In this document: one piece after another, positions 7,138 to 13,620 of the stretch
Position numbering within the stretch: the stretch's first letter is position 1
Layout of the letters: every line of letters begins with the position of its first letter
DNA from: JBIOWF01 sp044868295
Lineage (GTDB): Bacteria; Actinomycetota; Actinomycetes; Streptosporangiales; Streptosporangiaceae
DNA: 17,896 bases
Reading direction: 5' to 3'
Assembly: GCA_044868295.1 (NCBI GenBank)
Contig: JBIOWF010000281.1
Location: 1 to 17,896, forward strand
Program-made: the position numbers and the translations under genes
The notes under the pieces: generated by a model
What the model saw: only the letters and a program-made list of their open reading frames with translations
Databases searched by the model: none
What the model was told of the DNA's origin: nothing

Positions 7138-8544
7138 TCACGGGGCTCCGGCCAGGGGCGGTAGCGTCACCGTCGGGTCGCCCAGGAGAACCATGCTCTG
7201 CCGGTCCAGCGCCGTGAGCCGCAGGCGGGTCAGCTTCTCACGCACCCCCAACTGCCCCGCGTTGAGCAGGTCCAGGGTCTCGGCCCACTCGATGTGCAGG
7301 TCACCCACCCCCAGCCGGTACGCGCTGAACGCGTGGCCGACCGGCTGCCCGGCGTAAAGGTTGGTGGACAGGGCGGCCACGATGTCATGGCCCAGCCCCT
7401 GGCCGGTCTCGGCGACGCGCAGCGTCCAGTCGAAGGTGGGCTCGACGTGGCCGATGACCGCCCGGACCGGGTTCTCCCGGCCGAGCAGCCGCAGCGCGGC
7501 CGGGGCGACCGTGGGGCCGAGGGCGGCGACCGCCGCGGCGGTCGTACCCGCGCCGAGCAGGCCGAGGTACTTGCTCGGCCCCTCCGAACCGGCCGAGCAG
7601 CACGCCTGCGCGTGCCAGATGGCACCGCCCGGCATCACCGCGTCGAGGCCGTCCAGGGCCACGGGCGTGTGGGCGACGTCCACGGGGAGGCCGAGCGTGC
7701 GCGCCATCTGCTCGGGAGCGCCCTGGGTCAGGCCGTGGCTGGAGGTGACCACCAGGGCGGGGCGGGCGGTGGCCAGCCGGGTGAGCAGCGTGCCGCCGGT
7801 CGCACCGCCGTCGGTGACGTGCTCGAATCTGGGCAGTTGGGGGTCGGTGAGCCGGATTTCGAGCGGGTTGGCGATGACCGCGCGCATCTGCGCCGTGATG
7901 TCACCCGGCAGGTCGACGGTCCACATCAGGGGCGCCCGGACGTCGACGGACGTGCCGGGCCACCCGCCGAGCATCGCCTCGATGTAGTTGCCCAGACGGT
8001 CGCCGGTCAACGGCAGGCGGCCGACCGCGTGGCGGGTTTCCAGGGCGTACTGGACGGACCAGGGGATGACCTCCGGCCTGCCGATGATGACCACGTAGCG
8101 CGGCAGGGCGCCTTTGCCGACGCCGAACCGGGACAGGCCGATCTTGCCGGTCTGCGACGTGCCGTCCGGGAAGTATCGCCGCAGGAAACCGCGCGGCAGA
8201 TTCTCGTCCCAGCGCAGGACCACTGTGGGCCGGGCCGCGATCAGGTCGCGTACCGGTGGGGGCGCGTCCCGTCCGGCGGCTTTGTCCTCGGGAGAGACCA
8301 GCGGGTCATCGAGGAGCAGCACGCCGTAGCCGACCTCCGGATCGGCCCAGTTCGTCGGGTCGGGCGGCTTCCCCAGGTCCAGAGGCTTCTGCGGGTGCGG
8401 CAGTTGCCCGCGCGAACCCCACCGGGCCGCTTCCGGGTCGAGCTTTGGCGCCGCCGTCCAGCAGCGCCCACGCGGCCGGCAACTCGTCGGAGCGTGGCGG
8501 TTTCGACCCGTCGTCCGGATCGGTCTCCGGCCAGAGAGCGTCAC
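7138..8544 (-). CDS. Caspase/C25-like (CHAT-type) peptidase half of a frameshifted gene
   Basis: The frame is open from a GTG at 8544, but coding-like codon usage begins only near 8445, so this is probably the 3' half of the gene that starts at 9019. The caspase-fold dyad is visible. A hydrophobic strand ends in VVTSSHG, with the His codon at 7737-7735. About 45 residues later, IWHAQACCSAGS holds the Cys, probably the first of the pair (codon 7602-7600). This resembles the HG and QACRG motifs of caspases and their C25/CHAT relatives. Further conserved-looking segments are RYVVIIGRPEVIPW upstream and RAVIGHVEPTFDWTL downstream. Such peptidases are activated by partners, often STAND or TPR proteins. 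The gene ends 67 bp upstream of the two-TM gene and is probably in one operon with it and the STAND gene. Removing one base in 8444-8458 would give a 626-residue protein. Confidence 0.75.
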   Translation of the reverse strand: MTLSGRRPIRTTGRNRHAPTSCRPRGRCWTAAPKLDPEAARWGSRGQLPHPQKPLDLGKPPDPTNWADPEVGYGVLLLDDPLVSPEDKAAGRDAPPPVRDLIAARPTVVLRWDENLPRGFLRRYFPDGTSQTGKIGLSRFGVGKGALPRYVVIIGRPEVIPWSVQYALETRHAVGRLPLTGDRLGNYIEAMLGGWPGTSVDVRAPLMWTVDLPGDITAQMRAVIANPLEIRLTDPQLPRFEHVTDGGATGGTLLTRLATARPALVVTSSHGLTQGAPEQMARTLGLPVDVAHTPVALDGLDAVMPGGAIWHAQACCSAGSEGPSKYLGLLGAGTTAAAVAALGPTVAPAALRLLGRENPVRAVIGHVEPTFDWTLRVAETGQGLGHDIVAALSTNLYAGQPVGHAFSAYRLGVGDLHIEWAETLDLLNAGQLGVREKLTRLRLTALDRQSMVLLGDPTVTLPPLAGAP

Positions 8545-9019
8545 GGACGATCTCCGCGGCGCGTCTGGCGTCCTCGGGGGCGAGCCCGGCGGAGCCGTCG
8601 AGCAGCTCGCTCAGCCGCGCCTGCGCGGCCGGGTCGAGCGATTCGGCGACGAACCTGCGCATCTCCTCATCGTGGAACGTTCCGATTTGCGGATCCGCGG
8701 CGATCTGCGGCCCGTCCTCCCAGGGCAGCAGGTAGCTGATGGACGGCCAGATCACTCCGACGAGAACGGGCTTCGCCCCCGGCCGCGCTCCCTGCGCCAG
8801 GTAGCCCTGGATGAACGTGCGGTAGCTCGCGGCGGCGTCGAACGCGTTGTTCCAGCCGTGCGAGAACACGAAGATGTCGGTCTTGCCGACGAGCGAGCGC
8901 TTCAGCAGCTCCTCGGTCTGCGGGCTGAGCAGCCCGCCGTCCGTGCCGTACCGGAGGAGGAAGAGATCAGCGGTGTGGCCGCCGCCGATCTCGAGTCGCA
9001 GAAACGGGCCAACGACCAT
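8306..9019 (-). CDS. Alpha/beta-hydrolase-like N-terminal half of the frameshifted peptidase gene
   Basis: Starting at the ATG at 9019, this half has TDIFVFSHGWNN (HGWNN at 54-58) and KPVLVGVIWPS (83-93), resembling the strand and oxyanion-hole region of alpha/beta hydrolases. No G-x-S-x-G nucleophile elbow is visible, so catalytic activity of this part is doubtful. Codon usage is normal up to about 8446 (SDELPAAWALLDGGAK), then third-position GC collapses while the neighbouring frame becomes coding-like. The final 45 or so codons down to 8306 are therefore out-of-frame read-through. The frame is open to ATGs at 9058 and 9094, but the stretch before 9019 has weak codon bias. Either the chromosome carries a real one-base insertion, the assembly is wrong, or a +1 shift occurs during translation. 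RtcB lies about 250 bp upstream in the same direction. Confidence 0.7.
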   Translation of the reverse strand: MVVGPFLRLEIGGGHTADLFLLRYGTDGGLLSPQTEELLKRSLVGKTDIFVFSHGWNNAFDAAASYRTFIQGYLAQGARPGAKPVLVGVIWPSISYLLPWEDGPQIAADPQIGTFHDEEMRRFVAESLDPAAQARLSELLDGSAGLAPEDARRAAEIVRDALWPETDPDDGSKPPRSDELPAAWALLDGGAKARPGSGPVGFARATAAPAEASGPGEAARPDELGRSGGRLRRAAPR

Positions 9020-9266
9020 GGCAGCCCCATCTATTCGGCCGGGTGAGCGTGGCGCCATGGTCTGTCCGCGCCGATGCCCCGTCAAGCCGAACACATCAAC
9101 TCGTCTTCGCCGGCCCCGACAGCTGTCCGGAAGGGGCGGAAATCACCGCTCTTCTGGGCAGTTGCCACCGCAGGGGCCAGAGCCGAAAAGGAACCACCTG
9201 CCCCCGCGTGAGGCGACGTTTCCAGCGGTAGCCCGTTCCAAGACCGACCCGTTCGGGGAGACTCCC

Positions 9267-10859
9267 CTAGCCCTTGACGGTCAGAAGCGGGTGAAGCTCG
9301 ACGACGGGCTGGGCGACGTCGGCCTCGCTCAGGCTGGTCACGACGGGGCCGATGTCCTTGTACATCCAAGGCGCTTCCTGCTTGAGATCCCGGCGCCAGG
9401 CCGCCATCACATCGGCGCGCCGGCTGACCGCCGGATCACGGTGGTCAAGAGGAGTGACCACCCGGAACTCCTCAAGGAACGCATCGAGATCGGCGTCGTT
9501 CGCCTGGGTCGCCGCGCCGCGCCGAACCCGGCGTCCGGCGCCGTGACAGGCGCTGGCCAGCGAGCGCGGGTTGCCGCGACCGCGCAGCACATAGCTGGCG
9601 GCGCCCATCGAGCCCGGTACGATCACGGGCTCCCCCCACATCTCGTACGGCCCGCCCGCCATCTCGGCGTACCCTCCGGCGGTTGTCGCGCCCTTGCGGT
9701 GCACGACCTGCCCGTCGCCGGTCTCCCAGAGCAGGTTGTGCGGCGCGTCGTAGACCAGGTCGGCGGCGAGTTCGCCGCACTCGGCGGCCAAAGCGGCGCG
9801 CATCATCAGGGCGAGGAAGAAGCGGTTGCCGACCGCGAAGTTGGCGGCGTTGCCGAACGCGTCGAGGTAGCACCGCCGCGCCGGGGCAGACCGCTCGTCC
9901 AGCGACATCGGGATGATCTTGTTGTGCGGCAGCGGCAGGCTCGTGGGCCACATGGCACGGGCCTGGTCCAGCCCAGACGCGTTCGCCTGATGCCCGAGCG
10001 ACAACGAACCGCTGTGGACCATGAGCACCACCTGGCCGAGGCCGAAACCCCACGCGTAGGCGGCCTGCCGGTCGTGTACGGCGGACACGTACTGGATCTC
10101 GGCGAAGTGGTTGCCGCCGCCGACGCTGCCGATGATGCTGTCATAGCTGGTGCCGCCCGCGCTGTTGATCCAGTCCCGGAAGGCGTCGGCGGTGGTGGTC
10201 GGATAGGACGCACCATGAACCCGGCCGGGACGGGCGTCGCCGGGCTGGAGCGCCGACCATACGCCGTCAGCCTCGCCAGATCCGCATGAAGATCGCGCGG
10301 CAGCGCTCCTGGCTGTTCCCCCAGCGGAGACGAGGCCGACGGTGTCGAGCAGGCCGGGCAGGCCGTCCCGGAGCAGAGCCTCCCGCTGGACGGAGGTCAG
10401 GGCGATACCGCGACCGCCCTCGAAGAAGAGGTGCCGCAAGCGGCGCTCCAGCGCGTCCAGGCGGGGACGCAACCGGTCGACCGTCACCGACGTCGCCTCA
10501 AGGCGCATGCCGCAGTTGATGTCGTTGCCGACCGCCTGCGGAATCATGACGCCGCGCGTCTGAAGGACGGTGCCGATGGGGATTCCCGCTCCTTTGTGGA
10601 GATCCGGGGTCAGCACAACCCGGCTGATTCCGGCCTCGGCGTGGCCGAGGGCCGCACCCAGCCGTTCGAGCGTGTCCGCGGTCTCCAGCACGCCGAATAC
10701 CTCGTCGATCGCGCTGGATTCGACAGGGATCTCGGGACGAGCGCAGATGTCCACGGGGATACCCCATTTGTTGGGCAGCCGAAGCCAGTTGTCATCGGCG
10801 CGGACGAGCCGAGGATCCTGAGTGGACGCGGCGACGGTCCGCCGCTTGGACATGGTCAT
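9267..10859 (-). CDS. rtcB: RtcB family RNA ligase
   Basis: A 530-residue member of the GTP- and Mn-dependent RtcB ligases, which join RNA 3'-phosphate (or 2',3'-cyclic phosphate) to 5'-OH ends in tRNA splicing or RNA repair. The family signature is complete: TPDLHKGAGIPIG near 84-96, GNDINCGM with metal ligands Asp113 and Cys116, GGGNHF with His251, HSGS with His282, HRKGAT near 387, and the guanylylated-histidine motif CHGAGR with His439. The start at 10859 is set by AAGGAAG five bases upstream; ATGs at 10898 and 10853 are alternatives. About 178-199 the protein is odd (Ala/Ser/Gly-rich, low third-position GC), which may hide compensating frameshifts. No archease gene is adjacent. The neighbouring protease-STAND genes follow after about 250 bp. 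Constitutive RNA repair and a role in that system are both possible. Confidence 0.9.
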   Translation of the reverse strand: MTMSKRRTVAASTQDPRLVRADDNWLRLPNKWGIPVDICARPEIPVESSAIDEVFGVLETADTLERLGAALGHAEAGISRVVLTPDLHKGAGIPIGTVLQTRGVMIPQAVGNDINCGMRLEATSVTVDRLRPRLDALERRLRHLFFEGGRGIALTSVQREALLRDGLPGLLDTVGLVSAGGTARSAAARSSCGSGEADGVWSALQPGDARPGRVHGASYPTTTADAFRDWINSAGGTSYDSIIGSVGGGNHFAEIQYVSAVHDRQAAYAWGFGLGQVVLMVHSGSLSLGHQANASGLDQARAMWPTSLPLPHNKIIPMSLDERSAPARRCYLDAFGNAANFAVGNRFFLALMMRAALAAECGELAADLVYDAPHNLLWETGDGQVVHRKGATTAGGYAEMAGGPYEMWGEPVIVPGSMGAASYVLRGRGNPRSLASACHGAGRRVRRGAATQANDADLDAFLEEFRVVTPLDHRDPAVSRRADVMAAWRRDLKQEAPWMYKDIGPVVTSLSEADVAQPVVELHPLLTVKG

Positions 10860-11022
10860 GGTGTCTTCCTTTGGCTGCTGATCGTCATGTGTGGGCATGG
10901 CTCCGCCGACATCCGTACGGAACGCCGCGCCGCATAGCGTGCGACGCCTGCGTAGGCGGGTGAGACGTCACCGGAGGAAATCCGGCGACCGAGGTCTCGA
11001 CGGTTCAGCAGCCGCGAGGTGG

Positions 11023-11051
11023 TTGACACCCTAGCGACCGGATTATGGATA
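11023..11051 (+). promoter_or_regulatory. Candidate promoter for the 11098 gene
   Basis: TTGACA (11023-11028) is a perfect -35 hexamer, followed after 17 bp by TGGATA (11046-11051; TATGGA at 11044 is an alternative). The predicted transcript would begin about 40 bp before the GTG at 11098. It lies in the divergent gap between RtcB and the unknown plus-strand gene. Confidence 0.5.
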
Positions 11052-11097
11052 ACCAACCGATTTTTCTTCGGGCCGGCGGCCTCCAGGTCAGGGTGGC

Positions 11098-11577
11098 GTG
11101 GGGGCAATCGTCCTCACCCTGCAGATCGCCGCGATCGGCGCCACCATGTCGTCCGAAGGCGGCGATCCTCTCAACGAGTTCGTCAACGAAGCGCCCGCGG
11201 AGCTGACCCTGGAGGACCTGTGGACCGCCGTGGACGGCGCCGGAGGTTCCGACATCGTCATCGTGCCGACCCAGGTCAAGGACCTTATCGACCCGGGCGT
11301 CCATGCTCTGATCCCCGCCCAGCGCGTCGGCGCGGATCCGGACCAGTTGCCCGAGGCCATGGCCGAGCTGATGCGCACCGCCGAGGTCGAGTGGCGACAC
11401 CCCGGTGACGCTCTCGCCGATACCGGCGCGCCCACCACGATGGTTATCTCCGTCCACCCGGAGGGAGCCCTGCTGGTGAAGCGTCCCGCCTTGCCGTTCG
11501 CTCTCACCGAAGCGGCCAGGGCCGCCGCCCTGGCCGCGACCGCCGGACACTCCCGGTTCGCGCCCTGCGCCCAGTGA
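11098..11577 (+). CDS. Acidic protein of unknown function
   Basis: I do not recognise this protein. From the GTG at 11098 it has 159 residues, is acidic in the first two thirds (LNEFVNEAPAELTLEDLWTAVD), and seems to be a mixed alpha/beta cytoplasmic protein without signal peptide or membrane helix. Third positions are strongly G/C throughout, and the competing minus-strand frames are not coding-like. The ATG at 11146 is an alternative start but has no better ribosome binding site, while third-position GC is already high between the two. It is transcribed divergently from RtcB and converges on the asparaginase gene. A promoter-like TTGACA element precedes it. Function and any link to RtcB are open. 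Confidence 0.65.
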   Translation: MGAIVLTLQIAAIGATMSSEGGDPLNEFVNEAPAELTLEDLWTAVDGAGGSDIVIVPTQVKDLIDPGVHALIPAQRVGADPDQLPEAMAELMRTAEVEWRHPGDALADTGAPTTMVISVHPEGALLVKRPALPFALTEAARAAALAATAGHSRFAPCAQ

Positions 11578-11664
11578 CGTCCCTGGACCCTATCTTTCTG
11601 CGGCTTCGGCCAGGGGCGGCAGCCCTTCCGGACACGTACCACCCCGGGGCCGGCCTCGAAGAGA

Positions 11665-11701
11665 GCTACCAGACCTGCGCGGGGCGCGCCCTGGCGGTAG
11701 C
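11665..11701. terminator. Inverted repeat between convergent genes, possible bidirectional terminator
   Basis: GCTACC (11665-11670) pairs with GGTAGC (11696-11701), enclosing further G+C-rich pairing around GGGCGCGCCC. It sits in the 148-bp gap between the convergent 11098 and asparaginase genes, where a shared terminator is expected. There is no U-tract on either strand, which is common in actinomycete terminators but lowers certainty. Confidence 0.4.
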
Positions 11702-11725
11702 CGGTCCCTCGCGATGCGAGCCGCG

Positions 11726-12763
11726 TCACGCGACGGAAAGGCCGAGGGCGAGCGCGCCGACGGCCTGCAGGCTGCCGACGGGGACGCCACCGCCGAGCAC
11801 CGGGGTGCGGGCGAATCCGGCGAGGACCTCGGGGTCGAGCCCGCACAGCGCGAGGGCCGCGGCGGTCACCGGCATCCGGGCACGGTCGGCGCCGTCGGCT
11901 ATCTTCACGCCGACGGAGCGCCCATCCGGCAGGGCAGTGACCTGTACGCCTTCGAATCCGTCCTTGGCGAGCAGTCCCGGCACCGCGCGCATCAGCCGGG
12001 CGACGTCCCGCCCGGTGCCGGAGACCATCTCCGGGTGCTCGCGTATGGCGTGCGCGACCCGGCCCTCGTCGGTGTCTGCGGCTGCTGTCGCCAGCCGCGC
12101 GAAGGCCCGGGTGAGCCCGTGCAGGGAGACGGAGAACAGCGGCGCACCGCATCCGTCGGCCGTTACCTGGGCGACGCGCTGTCCGGTGAGGTCCTCCACG
12201 GTCGCGGCGATCGCCCGCTGCAGCGGGTGCCCCGGGTCGAGGTAGTCCGTGAGCGACCACTGCCGGATCCGGGCCGTCATCAGCATGGCGGCGTGCTTGC
12301 CCGAGCAGTTCTGGGCGAGCCGGCTGGATCTGCGGCCGCCGCCGATCCACTCCTCGCGCACCGCGGGGTCGTAGGGCAGGTCGGGGATGTTACGCAGGTC
12401 GGCCTCGGCCAGCCCGGCGGTGTGCAGGATGCGCCGCGCTCCGGCGAGATGCCGTTCCTCGCCCGAGTGGCTGGCCGCGGTGAGGGCCAGCAACTCGCCG
12501 TCCAGCGGCAGGCCGGCGCGCAGCAGGCCGACCGCCTGGACCGGTTTGAGAGCCGAGCGCGGGTAGAACGCGGCCTCAACGTCACCCGCCTGGAATTCCA
12601 CGCCGCCGTCCGCGGCCAGCACGATGACCGAGCCGTAATGGACGCTCTCGATGACCCCTTCGCGCACCATATGGGCGAGCGGGACGTGGGCCGGTTCACG
12701 GATGGTGGGAGGCTCTAGCTGGGGGCGGCTGGGGGCGCCGCCAGGCCTGGTGGTGTGGCTCAT
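11726..12763 (-). CDS. L-asparaginase, Rhizobium-type (asparaginase II family)
   Basis: A 345-residue enzyme of the Rhizobium-type asparaginases, unrelated in fold to E. coli AnsA/AnsB, that hydrolyses L-asparagine to aspartate and ammonia. Catalytic residues known from the R. etli enzyme ReAV are in place: PRSALKP gives a Ser70-x-x-Lys73 pair, SHSGE (98-102) supplies the second serine, and NCSGKH places Cys153 and Lys156, which with Cys205 of ADGCGAP correspond to its zinc site. No signal peptide is present, so it should be cytoplasmic. The ATG at 12763 is preferred; the frame is open to 12823, but that extension is encoded by tandem repeats. It is the last gene of a probable ROK-FadR-asparaginase operon, 75 bp after the FadR gene, suggesting control by an amino acid or related metabolite. 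Confidence 0.9.
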   Translation of the reverse strand: MSHTTRPGGAPSRPQLEPPTIREPAHVPLAHMVREGVIESVHYGSVIVLAADGGVEFQAGDVEAAFYPRSALKPVQAVGLLRAGLPLDGELLALTAASHSGEERHLAGARRILHTAGLAEADLRNIPDLPYDPAVREEWIGGGRRSSRLAQNCSGKHAAMLMTARIRQWSLTDYLDPGHPLQRAIAATVEDLTGQRVAQVTADGCGAPLFSVSLHGLTRAFARLATAAADTDEGRVAHAIREHPEMVSGTGRDVARLMRAVPGLLAKDGFEGVQVTALPDGRSVGVKIADGADRARMPVTAAALALCGLDPEVLAGFARTPVLGGGVPVGSLQAVGALALGLSVA

Positions 12764-12769
12764 TACTTT

Positions 12770-12849
12770 GCTCTCGTGCCTAGTTCTCGTGCTTGGTGCT
12801 TGGTTCTCGTGCTTGGTTCTCATGCTCAGATGTCGTGCTTACTTCTCGT
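12770..12849. repeat. Imperfect 13-bp tandem repeat between FadR and asparaginase genes
   Basis: The unit GTTCTCGTGCTTG occurs exactly at 12783-12795 and 12803-12815, with a half unit GTGCTTG between them. Diverged copies stand at 12770, 12816 and 12829, and a partial one at 12842. The array fills the gap before the asparaginase start and overlaps the last codons of the regulator. The period is not a multiple of three. It may affect spacing or RNA structure in the operon, or may be simple slippage. Confidence 0.75.
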
Positions 12850-13573
12850 TCCCCCCTCCCGTACGTAGGTCCGTACGGGAGGGGCGCACGATGGAGGTCA
12901 GGGTCGTCTCGACTCGTTCAAGGTGATGGGTCATCGCCTCCATGGCGCCGTGTTCTGAGCGGTCGATGAGCGCTTCGACGATCTCGCGATGCTCCGCGTT
13001 CGACTGCTCGCGCCGGCCCCCGAGGTCGGTGAGGAACGCCGACTGGCGGGCCAGCGCATCGCGGATCTCCTCGATGACCCTGCGGAAGACCGGGTTCTGG
13101 GCCGCCTGGGCGACGGAGAGATGGAAAAGGGTGTCCATCGCCACCCACGCGATGGTGTCGGTCTCCCGCTCCATCCGCTCCAGCAGGTGGGAGAGACGGT
13201 CTAGGTCCTCAGGAGTGCGCCGCACGGCGGCGTACCCGGCCACGGGGATCTCCACATGCCGGCGCACCTCGAGGAGGTCGCTCGCCGAGTAGTCGCCGAA
13301 GGTCGGGTCCTCCACGGGGCCGCTGGCCAGGACAAAGGTGCCCTTGCCGGTGCGCGACACCGTGAGGCCCATCGTCTGCAGGGCGCGCAGCGCCTCACGA
13401 AGCACGGGCCTGCTCACCTCCAACCGGCGGCAGAGCTCCGCCTCCGAGGGCAGCTTGTCCCCGACCGCGTAATCACCCCGCTCGATGGCACCGCGCAGGT
13501 GGGTCAGCACCGCTTCCAGCGCGCTGATCCGCCGGGGGATCTCAACAGCTGTCTGGCTGTCTGACAGGTTCAC
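12839..13573 (-). CDS. FadR/GntR family transcriptional regulator
   Basis: A 244-residue repressor-type regulator. The N-terminal winged helix-turn-helix spans about 16-85 and holds GDKLPSEAELCRRLEVSRPVLREAL and GKGTF, the standard GntR pattern. A C-terminal helical FCD ligand domain spans about 95-222. Its likely metal ligands are Asp147 and His151 (MDTLFH), His195 (EHREI) and one of the histidines in THHLERV, so it probably binds a carboxylate such as an organic or amino acid. I chose the GTG at 13573 because a GAAG element precedes it; a TTG at 13588 adds five residues. It follows the ROK gene by about 45 bp and precedes asparaginase by 75 bp, so asparaginase is the obvious target. Its own start codon region contains a palindrome that may be its operator. 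Confidence 0.88.
   Translation of the reverse strand: MNLSDSQTAVEIPRRISALEAVLTHLRGAIERGDYAVGDKLPSEAELCRRLEVSRPVLREALRALQTMGLTVSRTGKGTFVLASGPVEDPTFGDYSASDLLEVRRHVEIPVAGYAAVRRTPEDLDRLSHLLERMERETDTIAWVAMDTLFHLSVAQAAQNPVFRRVIEEIRDALARQSAFLTDLGGRREQSNAEHREIVEALIDRSEHGAMEAMTHHLERVETTLTSIVRPSRTDLRTGGGNEK
13557..13567. promoter_or_regulatory. 11-bp palindrome at the FadR-type gene start
   Basis: CTGTC-T-GACAG lies a few bases inside the FadR-type coding region, with another CTGTC-like copy (GTCTG, 13551-13555) just next to it. It could serve autoregulation within the operon. It does not match the TGGTNNNACCA form often seen for FadR proteins, so support is weak. Confidence 0.25.
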
Positions 13574-13620
13574 AAGGTAAATCTTCAAGCGAACGACGGA
13601 GAATTGTCAAGGGCGTCCGG

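Noticed and set aside
9255..9267. GGGGAGACTCCCC palindrome at the RtcB stop codon as a terminator
   Set aside because: The usable stem is only about 5 bp, with no U-tract, and it overlaps the stop codon. It is too weak to call, though it could reduce read-through into the peptidase gene.
8847..10289. A 480-codon open frame on the plus strand opposite RtcB
   Set aside because: All RtcB active-site motifs are on the minus strand. The plus frame has no recognisable domain.
3415..10859. Mobile element or genomic island with ends
   Set aside because: I looked for a transposase, integrase, tRNA or flanking direct repeats and found none. The centre is accessory in character, but its boundaries cannot be shown.
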